Counted from the stretch's first letter, positions 19,739-31,145 are shown. The stretch: 64,000 bases of DNA from Siphonodentalium dalli (GCA_032622095.1 CP136069.1:3437566-3501565), one strand, 5' to 3'. The notes: a model not told the origin generated them from the letters alone. Made by a program: numbers and translations.

Positions 19739-20695
19739 AGGCCCACTCCGACTATTCTTTTTATAGTGACTCAATATACGGTTAATTTAATAACAATCTA
19801 TGCATTAAATATGATTAAAATACTATAATTCATCACTATTTGAAACATCTGTGTCTCAGAAGATGCCCACAGAGAAATAGAAAACTGCCAAAGAATTCCC
19901 GCCTCTGGCACCCAGTATGCAACAGAATTCAAACTTTTTCAATCAAAGGGGAAAAACACTATCTTTAATATATAGAGTTATTCCCCCTGCATTAAAAATA
20001 ATACTGATTTTTACTTCAATCTTGATGACAAAACGCATTGACAACTCCACAAAGACAACATGTCCACAGTTTATCACACCGGATAAGTTGATAATATAAT
20101 GTTTTGGAGCTTCCTCTTTCAAATGGTATATAATATGGCATATATTTTATATAAAGTAATCTGGGGCAAGGCTAAACGTAATTTTTTTTCAAAATGACAG
20201 GCACCACAATCATGGTTGGTGCCTGTCAAATTTTCAGATGTTCTGAATGAGACCGTATTTAAATTTCCAATCAACTTATTGTTCGTTAATGAGTGACTTA
20301 GTGAGCGTTTAATTGCCACCCAGGAAAACCCAAGTTATTTTTTTTCTTCAAAAGTTAAAAACGTTCCGTCGTTTAATACATGCAGATGCACTTCACAAAC
20401 GAGATAATTGCATTAACTCTGAAATTAAAAAAGAACTATTTTTTACTTTCAATGTCCGATTTGGCCAGTAACGGCTCCTTGGGAATACCCAAACAGATAC
20501 AGATGGATTAAAAATTTGCATTGGACACAATGTCCGACAGATACAGAAGTGCACTGGACATAAGCTATTTTCCATCGGACAATGACCGTGACAGGCCACT
20601 TATTTTGAGCCTTGATCTGGGGGTTCAAAAATGAAAAACCAACTAGGACGTGGCTAGTCCAAGTCTGATCGTACGTAAACTAAGTGGGCCTTTAA
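19735..20695. mobile_element. Possible TTAA element with ends AGGCCCACT (abuts the previous element)
   Basis: TTAAAGGCCCACTCCGACTA at the left shares its TTAA with the end of the 19314-19738 element. The right end is AAGTGGGCCTTTAA. The inverted match is only 9-10 bp, so the pairing could be chance, although the same right end (AAGTGGGCCTTTAA) recurs at about 30944-30957. Confidence 0.4.
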
Positions 20696-20881
20696 AACCA
20701 TGCAAGGCCAAAAATATGCAAAAGCATGAGTGCCTGTGTATTTATATTTTATTAATTGGACCCACGCCAACGAAGCATTGCACCTACGCAATTTCTTCAG
20801 GTCGAATTTCAGTTGCCCATGACCATTATTTCCCAATCAGGGATTTGTAAAAAGCTTCCTCAATTTTAGTAGAAAACCCTG

Positions 20882-20928
20882 TGCCAATGCATGTCGCCTT
20901 GCATATATAAGAGAATGCATTGGGCAAA
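20882..20928. repeat. Hairpin H with internal deletion
   Basis: GTGCCAATGCATGTCGCCTT then GCATATATAAGAGAATGCAT; most of the left arm is missing. AT linker copies with GTTAAAGAATGTAAGAAAAA follow to 21130, and another left arm alone is at 21130-21158. Confidence 0.75.
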
Positions 20929-21234
20929 CAAATTTTATATTATTTTTTATAATTGTTAAAGAATGTAAGAAAAAAAATTAAAAAAATTGTTAAAAGAATG
21001 TGTAACAAATGATAAAAAATAAAAATTAAGAAAAAAAAATTAAAAAAAATGATAAAATTGTTAAAGAATATAAGAAAAAATGATAAAAATTGTTATAGAA
21101 TGTAAGAAAAAATATTAAAAAATTGTTAGGCCAATGCATTCTCTTATATATGCGAGGCATTGCACCTACACAATTTCAGTTGCAACATGATCATTATTTC
21201 CCAATCAGATATTAGTAAAAAGTTAGTTCATAGA

Positions 21235-21673
21235 TTCAATTTGTTTAATCTTTTCGACCATATTACATAGGTATTAAGATAACATATAATACATTTATGT
21301 ACATGGCTTACATAACAAATATTCAAGTGATATACATTATAATATATAAACAGTATTTACAATATAGATAATATACCTGTTTGCCATAGGTGATTTCCGT
21401 TGACACTATATACTATGGTGTCATATGATTGCATGGTCAACCCAAAGTGCGTAGACGTCCTCAATTATATTACCAGGTAGGTAATATAATTAAGAGTATG
21501 TATCCACTTTGGTTTAGTCGTTTGTGCACGTTATTTCTTATTAGCTTCGTATGAATGCAGTGTAATTTACCATCTTTTTCTGTATCTACCCAAGCTTAAC
21601 CGAATTTATAAGTTCACGATTGATTATTTTAATAAAATCGCACAATTTCCGTATGTCTGTTGAATTGTTCTGG
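21235..21673 (-). mobile_element. Non-LTR retrotransposon 3' end: last codons and 3' UTR
   Basis: On the minus strand the RT-protein tail resumes as NQNNSTDIRKLCDFIKIINR, then ELINSVKLG and a stop at 21586-21588, followed by AT-rich 3' UTR ending near 21235. It is continuous in frame with 22275-22560 once the TTAA insertion 21674-22274 is removed. Confidence 0.75.
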
Positions 21674-22274
21674 TTAAAGGGATACTGTACCCAACATGTT
21701 GTTGTTGGTTTCTATAGTCTCCGAGTCGGAGAATAAGGTAACAATTTTTCCATTATTTGAAAGTCTGTTGAGTACGAAGTAGTGTTACGGATGGCAAATT
21801 TACCGGAATGCAAAAATACAAATTGTCGTTGTCGAGTAATTTTTGTTCAGTTTTCAACCAAATGAATCAAATTAAAGTTATATTATATGCATACTAGTCC
21901 CATATTCTCATTTAAGTTATTGTATCGTCACTAGTCAGTGAGTAGCTTGAGTTTTCTCCCCATATCATCATAATGTTTAAATGATCGTGTGTGCGATCGG
22001 TTTAACAATCCAGTATCCCTCAATTACTTTATTTGATTACTTCGTGTACACGGAAATTCGTAATTTAGTCGACGCCATTTTATGGCTCCAGTCATAAATT
22101 CAATTTATATCAAATTATTAACTTTTAAATTATTAAATTTTAAGATAGCCTATTGACCTGAGCGTTTACAGAATACATCTTCGACTCAAATTACTTATGT
22201 TTCTATATATTATCGATATTAGATCGTTGTTATCACCGGAAATTTAATGAAAATGGCGTACAGTACCCCTTTAA
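21674..22274. mobile_element. TTAA-flanked element (family T3-like) inserted into LINE ORF
   Basis: TTAAAGGGATACTGTACCCA at the left and GGCGTACAGTACCCCTTTAA at the right. Retaining one TTAA joins the LINE frame perfectly (SEIL|NQNNS: GAAATACTTAACCAG). The empty site is thus readable as protein, which is strong evidence for TTAA-specific insertion. The interior is 593 bp without an ORF. Confidence 0.88.
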
Positions 22275-22560
22275 GTATTTCACTCATTGTGATCGTATTA
22301 TGTTGTCTGTTCGTGAATTTTGATAGTAATCGCCGTCGATCGGATGACAGTTTCTCGCATTCGAGAAGATAATGAAATTCATCTCCAATCTTTCTGGAGT
22401 TGCAGAGTGGACATAGTCGGTCAGTTTGTTCAGGTTTTCGCCATCGTCCTGTTTCAATCGGTAAATGGTGATTACTGGTTCTAAATTTACATAATGTAAT
22501 CCGGTTTACTACGTTCAACGTTAGATACCTTTCAAAAGATAAGTCATGCTTAAAGATTTG
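22275..22560 (-). pseudogene. LINE ORF2 C-terminal part with zinc-binding Cys motif
   Basis: Reads IFKHDLSFERYLTLNVVNRI, TLCKFRTSNHHLPIETGRW and then RLCPLCNSRKIGDEFHYLLE-C, a CPLC...H..C knuckle typical of the tail of jockey/CR1-group LINE proteins. It is in the same orientation as the 5' part at 23435-24172 but separated from it by an inverted segment. Confidence 0.85.
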
Positions 22561-23395
22561 GTATATCTCCCCTATTATTCACACTGTATTTAAACGATTT
22601 ACAAGAATATTTACTTGATAACGACGTAGTGGGCTTAAAAACAATAGATCTAGAAATAGAGAATCGACTCAACTGTTATGTAAAAATATTCATGATTCTT
22701 TACGCCGATGATACGACAATCATGGCGGAAACCCCAAAAGTATTACAACAACAATTGGATCTCTTTGAAAAATATTGCAATAAATGGAAATTAACAGTGA
22801 ATATCGAGAAAACAAAAATTATCAACCTATCGAAGACCAGTCTTCCAAAAAAGACAAAATTTCTGTTCAAAGGTAGAAGAATCCAAACAGTAAATAAATT
22901 TAATTATCTTAGAATAATATTTTGCAAATCTGGAAATCTGCAAAAAAGGCTCTGGCAGAAAAAGCCACCAAAGCCATGTACTCAGTTATTGGAAAATCGC
23001 GGAAGCACTGTCTCTCGATCAAAACCCAACTTGATTTGTTCGACCTGCACGTTATGCCAATTTTATTATATGGTTGCGAGATTTGGGGTTTTGGTAACAA
23101 TGATATCTTGGAAAAAGTTCATCGAAAATTTATCAAGCATATTCTTAATCTCAGGCCATCTACTCCCAACTTTATGCTGTATGGGGAATGTGGGAGGCTA
23201 CCAATTGACGTGTATATAAACACGAGAATAATAAAATATTGGTGTAAAATTATGAACAGTGCGGAGGTAAGATATCCCAGAATACTTCTGAAATTAGCAC
23301 AGACTATGTTTGATATCAACGCGAATAACTTCCCTTTGTTACACAGAATCCATGATTTATTAGAACACTGTAACCAATTACATGCATGGCACATG
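22560..23395 (+). pseudogene. Inverted middle segment of the LINE reverse transcriptase (YADD)
   Basis: On the plus strand: GISPLLFTLYLNDLQEYL at 22560-22615, then ILYADDTTIM (the catalytic YADD box) near 22700, and a connection domain MPILLYGCEIWGFGNNDILE with one frameshift near 22920. It ends with RIHDLLEHCNQLHAWH near 23395. It begins exactly where the minus-strand part stops at GVRQ. Confidence 0.85.
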
Positions 23396-23434
23396 GAGCG
23401 CATACCGGATACTGGTCAACTCGTTTCTGTCAAC

Positions 23435-24172
23435 TTGTCTGACACCAGCATGACAGGGGAAGTAGATGGATGTACGTCCATCTGCTTGAACACAGGATTT
23501 TATATGAGTATACATGTTGGTAATCACAGTGAATATTTTCCCATTGATCCCAGATTTCAAAAGTTTCATCCAAAGTCCTTGCCTCCACACCATGTCGAAT
23601 GCTTTTTGGAAGTCAATGAACGCGCACAATAATTTCTTGTTCAATTTTCTACTTATCTCAAATAATAGATTTAAAATGAAAATGTTGTCGGTAGTCGAAT
23701 AATATTTCCTGAAACCGGACTGACTTTCTGAGATAATGTCAAAATCATCAGTGAATTGTCCCAAACGATTGGATAAGATCTTAGTAAACAGTTTACCAAA
23801 ACAACTCAGAAGGGTGATCGGCCTATAATTACTGGGGTCGGTTGAGTCTCCCTTATTTTTGTAAAGAGGTACGATAGTACCTATCACCCAGTCTGCCGGT
23901 ATTATCCCTGTGTTTAATACTATGTTAAACAATTTGCAATATATGTCAATGAAAACATCAGAAGATGCTTTTATGTAGTCATTGAAAATAAGATCATGGC
24001 CGCTTGATTTGTTATTTTTGAGACCATTTATAGCTTGTCTTATTTCCTCTTCGGTGATCGGTCGGTTCAGGTCGGGATTCGCGTCTACTTTAAATAGTTC
24101 AGTTATATCCCGTGCGATTTATTTCATCAAAATTTTCCTGATCAAGTATGTCAAACACATTTTATACTGAGA
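23435..24172 (-). pseudogene. LINE reverse transcriptase N-terminal part (fingers/palm), 5' truncated
   Basis: Minus strand: DITELFKVDANPDL, EEEIRQAINGLKNNKSSGHD, GIIPADWVIGTIVPLYKNKG, SNYRPITLLSCFGKLFTKIL, FIDFQKAFDMVWRQGLW and then HAGVRQ at 23446-23435. These are RT motifs 0-3 in the correct order. About 40 bp of unrelated filler separates GVRQ from the inverted segment. The endonuclease domain is absent. Confidence 0.88.
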
Positions 24173-24229
24173 TCGCAGTTCATCATTTGTTTAATAAATG
24201 TTTTTATATAGTTTAAATATAGTTACTAA

Positions 24230-24440
24230 TAATGTAACGTTGGGAATCTCGATTATGCAATATGTCTTCAGCCAATTTGGGGATATAGAGAAACTAAACT
24301 AAAAATGAAATAGAATATATGTCAAGAAGTTCTTAATAAATTTGATAATAAAGAAACTTTTCAGAGAAGATGAGGCCTAAGCAGAATGAGGTCCCTCAGA
24401 GGGTGAATTGGGCAATGCTAGCCCGCTAGGATTCCAAAAT
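24230..24440. mobile_element. Partial element Q copy
   Basis: CAATTTGGGGATATAGAGAA, TTTTCAGAGAAGATGAGGCC and AAGCAGAATGAGGTCCC match the inner spacer and half palindrome of 32109-32539, in inverted orientation. It stops in the middle of the palindrome. Confidence 0.6.
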
Positions 24441-24469
24441 AGCATATGACATGGTTAAACCTCACCTTA

Positions 24470-24686
24470 TACAGTAATGCCCTAAGTAATCGACCTCTTA
24501 ACCAAAGCAGAATTATAGGTAACTTTTCAGGACTTAGTTGGAAATATGGCTTGTTGCCATTCATTGGAAAGCTTTGGCCGAGAGCTTTCCGATGAATGGC
24601 AACAAGCCATATTTCCGACTAATTCCTGAAAAGTTACCCATAATTCTGCTTTGGTAAAGAGGTCGATTACTTTGAGCATTACTGTA
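24470..24686. mobile_element. Family P MITE, complete copy
   Basis: TACAGTAATGCCCTAAGTAA to AGCATTACTGTA with both arms; subfamily with CTCTTAACCAAAGCAG instead of CCTTAACCACAGCAG. It lies 41 bp downstream (minus sense) of the exon 9 donor. Confidence 0.88.
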
Positions 24687-24726
24687 TATATATATGACAT
24701 ACACAGTGACTATGGTTAAACCTCAC

Positions 24727-24927
24727 CTTTGTAAATGCAGGTGTTGCTAATATATTGAGTGACTTTGTAAAGTTGTCGAGTGATTTGTCCCGACTTTTAC
24801 TTCTCGAGTTCTGTTGCTCTTCGACTTTATTTTTACTCTTTTCTTGAATACTCTCTCCTGATCTTTCCCTGCTTTTAATCGCCTTTTTCTCTTTCTTGCG
24901 GCCTCTTGATTTGTCATCACAAATGGC
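24727..24927 (-). CDS. Exon 9 of the large minus-strand gene: basic segment
   Basis: The acceptor is TTTTTACCAG at 24928 and the donor AAAG|GTGAGG at 24727/24726; 201 bp, exactly 67 codons, phase 0 to 0. It encodes AICDDKSRGRKKEKKAIKSR, a Lys/Arg/Ser-rich middle (EEQQNSRSKSRDKS) and LDNFTKSLNILATPAFTK. The last part looks like a conserved short motif ahead of the acidic exon 10. Likely a nuclear protein (inference from basic clusters). Confidence 0.88.
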
Positions 24928-24958
24928 CTGGTAAAAAAAGACGATTGGATTTAGTCTA

Positions 24959-25357
24959 TTAACCCTTTACCCAACAGAAGGGCCCTGTGCCAATGCATTC
25001 TCTTATATATGCGAGTCGACCATAGGTCGCCTCGAATATATAAGAGAATGCATTGGCTTAACACATTAAAAATTATAAAATTGTTAAAGAATGTAAGAAA
25101 AAATGGTAAAAAGTGTTAAAACAAGATTTTTTTAGGCCAATGCATTCTCTTATATATGCGAGGCGACCTATGGTCGACTCGCATATATAAGAGAATGCAT
25201 TGGCACAGGGCATAACTGTAACCATCACAATGTGGTCAATGAGCCGGTTCCAATGATATCCATATTTGTATGGTTCTATTGAGACAGACCGGAGATTTTT
25301 TAGGCTGTTGAAGCTTTATTTGGCCGGTTTTGGCCGGTTTGTTGGGTAAAGGGTTAA
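24959..25357 (+). mobile_element. TTAA MITE family T1, copy B, 399 bp
   Basis: Perfect ends TTAACCCTTTACCCAACA and TGTTGGGTAAAGGGTTAA. It contains hairpin H at 24989-25057 and 25136-25204 in opposite orientations, the AT linker, and the unique arm CATAACTGTAACCATCACAA, GAGCCGGTTCCAATGATATC. It lies 32 bp upstream of the exon 9 acceptor. Confidence 0.92.
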
Positions 25358-25487
25358 CTCGTTCTTTACTAAATACTCATTGACGGGTAAGTACATACAT
25401 CAGGAAATGTTTCACATAATAACTTCAACAAACAATCATTTGTTGAACTTATTATCTGAACATTTCCCACCAAAGAACATGACCAAC

Positions 25488-26027
25488 AGCAGAATTATGG
25501 GTAACTTTTCAGGATTTAACCCTTTACCCAACAAACCGGCCAAATAAAGCTTCAACAGCCTGATATATCTTCGGTCTGTCTCAATAGAACCATACAAATA
25601 TGCATATCATTGGAACCGGCTCCTTGACCACATTGTGATAGTTACAGTTATGCCCTGTGCCAATGCATTCTCTTATATATGCGAGTCGACCATAGGTCGC
25701 CTCGCATATATAAGAGAATGCATTGGCCTAAAAAAAATCTTTTTTTAACACTTTTTACCATTTTTTCTTACATTCTTTAACAATTTTATAATTTTTAATG
25801 TGTTATATAAGCCTATGGTCGACTCGCATATATAAGAGAATGCATTGGCACATGGCCCTTCTGTTGGGTAAAGGGTTAAGTGGAATATGGCTTGTTGCCA
25901 TTCGTCTGAAAGTTCTCAGTGAGAGCTTTCCGATGAATGGCAACAAGTCATATTTCCGACTAAATCCTGAAAAGTTACCCATAATTCTCCTGTGGTTAAG
26001 GAGTCGATTATTTAGGGCATTACTGTC
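25488..26027. mobile_element. Family P MITE split by TTAA MITE copy C
   Basis: CAGCAGAATTATGGGTAACT-TTTCAGGAT precedes the T1 insertion, and GTGGAATATGGCTTGTTGCC follows it, continuing through the centre to GGGCATTACTG. Joining across one TTAA gives GGATTTAAGTGGAATATGG, a slightly mutated P arm (consensus GGATTTAGTCGGAAATATGG). Confidence 0.85.
25516..25879 (-). mobile_element. TTAA MITE family T1, copy C, 364 bp, nested in P
   Basis: Same ends as copy B, but in the opposite orientation. Hairpin H is complete at 25659-25727, while the second hairpin has lost its left arm (25810-25850). Confidence 0.9.
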
Positions 26028-26242
26028 AGGGTTCGCAAGTGAGTTTTTAATTAAGGGATGTGAACTAACTAGTGAAACACATTTTATCACATAATTTGGC
26101 CATAAAAGCAGTTTCATAATTATCGGTAATAGACACGTTTAATATCAGCGCGTGCGATGACGTCACAGCGTTCTTCAAATAACTTGCGATCGCTGTAGTT
26201 TATGATTGTTGTTTTCGATGAATATTTCGCGTTGCTTCGGGT

Positions 26243-26405
26243 TTATTTGATCATGTGATAAAAGGTATCACACACTCGTCCTATTTTATACGTAATTTAT
26301 CAACCTCGTCCTCTAAATTCTATTTGAGCCTCGGTAAACCTCGGCTCAAATCGAATTTAGTGAACTCGGTTGATAAATTCCGTATAAAATAGAAACTCAT
26401 GTGAG
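26243..26405. repeat. Foldback/palindromic repeat
   Basis: TATTTTATACGTAATTTATC (about 26282) with GATAAATTCCGTATAAAATA (about 26370), and CTATTTGAGCCTCGGT with ACCTCGGCTCAAAT, form a long imperfect hairpin of about 160 bp. No TTAA or TA-type boundaries are clear. Confidence 0.7.
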
Positions 26406-26780
26406 ATCCTCTATATCCAGCATGGGTTATTCGTTACGTGTGCCGAATTACAGACAATAATATGGGAAACCAAAACAAGAAATATATCAATTAATTTATA
26501 TGTAGCGCTAATCGAACGTGGTTAAAATGTGAGTCGGAAAAAAACTATGTTCTCATAGGTCGCCTCCAGACCTGTTAAGTTTTGAAAATGTCAATCCGGG
26601 GAAATTTTTGCAGGAGGTATGCCCAAATATGTTCATGTTCCAAAAATCATTTTATGATGAAGATTACATAGTTTTTATGAGTTTCTGTTTGTGTTTATTT
26701 TATAAATATATAGACCTAAATAAAATGGTAATGAATGTCCTGTTGGTAGTTCTAATAGAGCTCCTGTGAGTGGGAGATGC

Positions 26781-27512
26781 CACCATTTATTGAAGAGAAA
26801 GAAGCAGACACTTCATATAAACTAAGTGAAAATACTCAGAATTTCACCGGATACAGCTGGATATGCACGAAACCGAAAGTACAATGTATAAAATCGGAAT
26901 AAACCACAAAATGGACTTGTCTTACCGTTTAACTCCCAAAAGAAATGCACACATTCCACAATTTATTAACAAATTTTAAGAAGCAGAAACTTCATTTAAA
27001 TAAGTAAAAACGAACCCGAGTTACAAAGGTTACAACCGGGCATGAATGGGTGAAAACGAAAGTACAAAATGACCTGTCTTACAATTTTACCCGCAAATGA
27101 AATGTACTCGTTCCTTTCGCAATTTTCACTAATCCGTTTCTAAGACCTGTTCATCAATTATGGCTAATAATACAGCTGCATACTTGTGATTATAAGTATT
27201 GTATACTATAACAACACCCTGTATGTGTGTGGCTTCACCAGAGTGTGAAAATCAATTAATATCAATCAGAGCATCGAAAGTTAATGTTGATGAGTGGGTA
27301 TTTACGGTACCGGAAATAAGGAAACCACTGTCATTTGGGAAAACCCCGCAATTTCACGAATTCGAAAAATAAAAAAACATCGTTTTTTGGGGATTTGAAT
27401 GCGGGGTGTTGCTGAATCCGGGAGATATTGGGGGTTATCCGTATTTGCGGAATTGCTGTGGCAATTTTAATCCGGGAGTCTCACGGACAATCCGTGAAAC
27501 TTAACAGCTCTG
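26781..27512 (-). repeat. Dispersed element K, copy 2 (no coding insertion)
   Basis: Reverse complement of 7844-8184 joined to 9056-9495. It proves that 8185-9055 is an insertion in copy 1. It includes the same tandemly duplicated right part with GTTTCTGCTTCTTAAAATTT. Confidence 0.85.
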
Positions 27513-27662
27513 GTCGCCTCGCATATATCAGAGAATGCATCTGATGTTTCGTAAATTTTTCCCCAATTATACGTGCAATTAAATTTGGCAAATATTTTTT
27601 TAATTTGGCAAAAAATTTGGCAAGAGAAAATTCTCGTCCAGCGCCAACCCTGTTTACTGTAC

Positions 27663-27746
27663 CTTGTAGATTGGTGTCTGCACGACGTTTGGCTGAGACG
27701 AAACATCATTAAAGCTGAAATTGAAGTTAGCCAAATCATCTGTGTT
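27663..27746 (-). CDS. Exon 8 of the large minus-strand gene
   Basis: The acceptor is TATCTTTCAG at 27747, the donor TACAAG|GTACAG at 27663/27662; 84 bp, 28 codons, phase 0 to 0. It encodes NTDDLANFNFSFNDVSSQPN followed by VVQTPIYK. It is short, hydrophilic and Asn/Phe-rich; no domain recognised. Confidence 0.85.
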
Positions 27747-27912
27747 CTGAAAGATAAGAAAAATTTAATTACACACCCATAAGTTTACTTACTTGTATTA
27801 AAATTCATCAAACTATTTATTTTTATGCACCCATCAGTATTTAAAACTGAGCGAAAAATAGTATGGCTCAAAGAGTTTAGAAAACAAACAGAAAAAATAC
27901 AGGGGTTTTGTA

Positions 27913-28290
27913 TTAAAGGTACTCAATCTGATTAAGCACCCCTAAATTACAATTTCTTTGGCTTCGGGGATAAAAAATATTTGATTCGAGTCGAGAAACC
28001 CACCATTCAAAACTGTTTGAAAAAAAATTTGTTAATTTTTCAGATCTGGTCCACTTACACGTGCTCAAATGGACAAACTGCGGGTGTAAGATGGATAACT
28101 CTAAAATCAAGTGGTTATTATTGTTAGTAGTATCCACTTGATTTCTGAGTTAACCATCTTACACCCGCAGTTTGTCCGTAATTTGTCTGTTTGAGCACGT
28201 GTGGATTCCTCGACTCGAATCAAATATCTTTTACCCCGTAGCCAAAGAAATAGTAATTTATGGGTGCTCAATTGGATTGAGTACCTTTAA
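27913..28290. mobile_element. TTAA-flanked MITE family T4, second full copy, 378 bp
   Basis: TTAAAGGTACTCAATCTGAT at the left and TTGAGTACCTTTAA at the right. Near-perfect inner palindrome with GATGGATAACTCTAAAATCA and its complement around 28110-28160. Confidence 0.85.
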
Positions 28291-28365
28291 AGGTGGATTA
28301 TCTATCTATGTTACATGTGTGTCTGTCTGTCTGTAACTCTGTCACTCTTTTGGCACGTTTAAAGG

Positions 28366-28583
28366 TATAGTAATGCTCTAAGTAATCGACCCCTTAACCA
28401 CAGCAGAATTATGGGTAACTTTTCAGGATTTAGTCTGAAATATGGCTTGTTGTCATTCATAGGAAAGCTCTCCGACAGCTGCTTTCCGATGAATGGCAAC
28501 AAGCCATATTTCCGACTAAATCCTGAAAAGTTACCCATAATTCTGCTGTGGTTAAGGGGTCGATTACTTAGAGCATTACTGTA
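28366..28583. mobile_element. Family P MITE, complete copy
   Basis: TATAGTAATGCTCTAAGTAA to AGAGCATTACTGTA; both arms are present and almost perfectly complementary, centre GAAAGCTCTCCGACAGCTGC. Confidence 0.88.
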
Positions 28584-29258
28584 TGTCACCCTCATGTCCG
28601 ATTGGCCCAAATTTTAACGTCCTGCAGCGCATCTTAGAATACGACATGTAAATTTAAAGATAAATCAGATCAAGACACCCTGAGATATAACGTGTTTGCC
28701 AAAGGTAATTAAGGCGATAGCGGCATTATTATAATTAACACACCAAATTCAAATTCTGGACAAACTCCGTGCAGTTTGCCGACTTTCTTTATATTATTAT
28801 CAGCGTGATGATATTTTGCTGCAAGTAGTGTTTGTCACCCGTCATATTTGACAGGCAATTACTTAGATGCTTAAATCCTCCTCACGGACATCAACAGTTT
28901 AAGCGACGACACTATATAGCTACATATTCTGTATTTATATAGTTTCGTGGGTATATAATAATAAATATGAAATGAAGACCATTGTGTGGAAACAATTCTA
29001 TCGATTAATATTGATTTTATTTTGAATATTTTCTTATATAATGCGATGATCAAGTGAGTCATATATTTGTTACTATTTTTAAAACAGACAGTTGAGGCGA
29101 TATCACATAGTAATAGAGATTATAACACACATTGCTACAATACGAACATGAAATGTCCAAGATTGATTGTTTTTATTGTTTTATTCCATAGTTAAAAGCG
29201 ATAATGAGTCTAATTAACGTTTATGACAAAATTTACACAATAAAATTTCTGGTCTCTG
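28584..29258. other. Intronic stretch without recognised features
   Basis: AT-rich, only short ORFs. I see no repeat shared with the rest of the window. Confidence 0.5.
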
Positions 29259-29450
29259 TTAACAGTAACCACTATTGGTTGTTAGTGACCCGGGCAGATG
29301 TGTCACCTTGCCAGGCACCCAGATAAAATTCAAGGCCATTTTCAAGGCTGAAAAACTCTGCCGAGCATGTGGATCACCCCACCAACCATGAACACATTGT
29401 GAGTATTCTGGCCTGTTTAACCATTGATTGTTGAAAGTACATTTCCCCAT
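29259..29450 (-). pseudogene. Possible transposase-type zinc-finger N-terminus relic
   Basis: Minus strand MGKCTFNNQWLNRPEYSQ, then GDPHARQSFSALK. The pattern FN-x-x-WL-x-x-PEYS ... GDPH-A recalls the first domain of BED/hAT-like proteins in invertebrate transposons (recalled only). A single short ORF with no partner exon or recognisable downstream catalytic region, so probably a decayed fragment. Confidence 0.35.
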
Positions 29451-29699
29451 TGTTGGAAAATAAAAAGAACTTGCAAAGCGAAAAATTATTTCTCAGAAAA
29501 GCTTGTGCTTTTACAAACAAAACAACATGCACACACATCACAAGTTCATGCGGTACCGGTTAGGTATAGTTGCGTACATCACTTTACGTGCTTTTAGCTC
29601 AACATAATGAAGTGAGGCATCAGTTCGCTGTACTTGTGTTCGATTTGCATTCCCCGATAGAAAGTCCGCAATCAAATGACACTGAATCGGTTGTTTCCC

Positions 29700-30246
29700 A
29701 CATCAAACTCCATGATGACTAGAATTCAAGTACTTTTCAAGCTAATAGCGTGAAATTCAAGTAATTTTCAAGGAATAAAATTCATTCAAGGATTTTCCAA
29801 TACAAGCGGAAAAATCAAGTACTTTTCAAGGCCTGTATGAGCCCTGAGAATTGTTGAATATTACTAGTATAATAACTACATGTAGTTGTACTCAGTTCTT
29901 GAAAGTTTCATACAGCCACTGGCTTTTATTTGAATCGTCCAGATTTAATAGCCAAACACTGTGAAAATGACAACTTTGGATAAAATAACAGTACTGTTTC
30001 GTAAAAAACATCAGTTTGCTCTACCAACATCATAGGAATTCAGCAGGAACCACCAACATCATAGGAAATTAGCAGGAAAACTTTACCAAATGTGAATATT
30101 GTTACGGGTATATTATACCTGAGGTTTTGGTGTCAAAATGCATCTGGACGTTCTGTTATCGAAGTTAAAGTTCAAATTCTCCAGCTGAAAGTATTCAAAC
30201 ACTTGGCTATCATGGCAGAATTAGAAAATTATATTGAAGTGCAAAT
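29700..30246. other. Intronic stretch with CAAGTACTTTTCAAG words
   Basis: TCAAGTACTTTTCAAG and variants occur three to four times between about 29725 and 29845. The remainder is unremarkable AT-rich sequence with a local duplicate 'ACCAACATCATAGGAA' (30023 and 30053). Confidence 0.5.
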
Positions 30247-30354
30247 TACAGTAATGCCGTAAGTAATCGACCTCTTAACCAAAGCAGAATTATGGGTAAC
30301 TTTTCAGGATTTAGTCGGAAATATGGCTTGTTCCCATTCATCGGAAAGCTCTCC
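30247..30354. mobile_element. Family P MITE, left arm only
   Basis: TACAGTAATGCCGTAAGTAA to CATCGGAAAGCTCTCC, then directly fused to an element-Q palindrome at 30363. Confidence 0.75.
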
Positions 30355-30362
30355 TTACAACT

Positions 30363-30462
30363 CAGCAGAATGAGGTTCCCAGAGGGTAAATTTGGTAATG
30401 CTAGCCTGCTATGCGAGGTAGCATCATTAAATTCACCCTCTGGGGACCTCATTCTGCAAATG
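30363..30462. repeat. GCAGAATGAGGT palindrome (element Q core)
   Basis: GCAGAATGAGGTTCCCAGAG with CTCTGGGGACCTCATTCTGC, arms of about 45 bp around CTGCTATGCGAGGTAGCA. The same palindrome occurs eight or more times in the window. Confidence 0.85.
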
Positions 30463-30953
30463 ACAGACGCGCTATTTCAAGGCTTGTTCTTGTCGCTTAT
30501 AGGGGTCTTTGCATTATTGTAAAGTCTATTGTGCACACATTAATATGGTTAGGTGATACAATTTAACAAAATCCATTGTTGATTACTTTTCATGAAATAA
30601 ATTATTTCAAATGGGAGGAATTGCGGCAATTAAATTACTTGCCCATCGAAAATTGCATTGCTCGACCAATCAAAAGCTTCCTGCAAAATCAATAATTAGT
30701 CACAATTTATCAATTATGAATACAAGCCCTGCCCATTATTTTTAATTGCTGCTAAAAATCTACAAAGCTTATTTAACCACAGAAAAGACGTTTTAGCATT
30801 TTCTGCCTGTTAATGAATTATGGCGATTGTTAACACATATGGGCATGTCACACGTCAATCAAACAGTAAACAGTGCCTTATATTCTGAATCATGAATAAT
30901 AATGAGCTGTCGCGAGCTGGGCATTACCTCTTCATCAAAAATTAAGTGGGCCT

Positions 30954-31118
30954 TTAACCACCGCAGAATTATGGGTAATTTTTCAGGATTTAGTCGGAAA
31001 TATGGCTTGTCGCTATTCATCGGAAAGTTCTCACTCAGAGCTTTCTAATGAATGGCAACAAGCCATATTTCTGACTAAATCCTGAAAATTACCGATAATT
31101 CTGCTGTGGTTAGGAGTC
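30954..31118. mobile_element. Family P MITE, ends trimmed
   Basis: TTAACCACCGCAGAATTATG to AATTCTGCTGTGGTTAGGAG; centre AAAGTTCTCACTCAGAGCTT. The outer CAGTAATGCCC termini are missing on both sides. Confidence 0.8.
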
Positions 31119-31145
31119 TTTTTAATCAGGGACATTTAATCTTAC

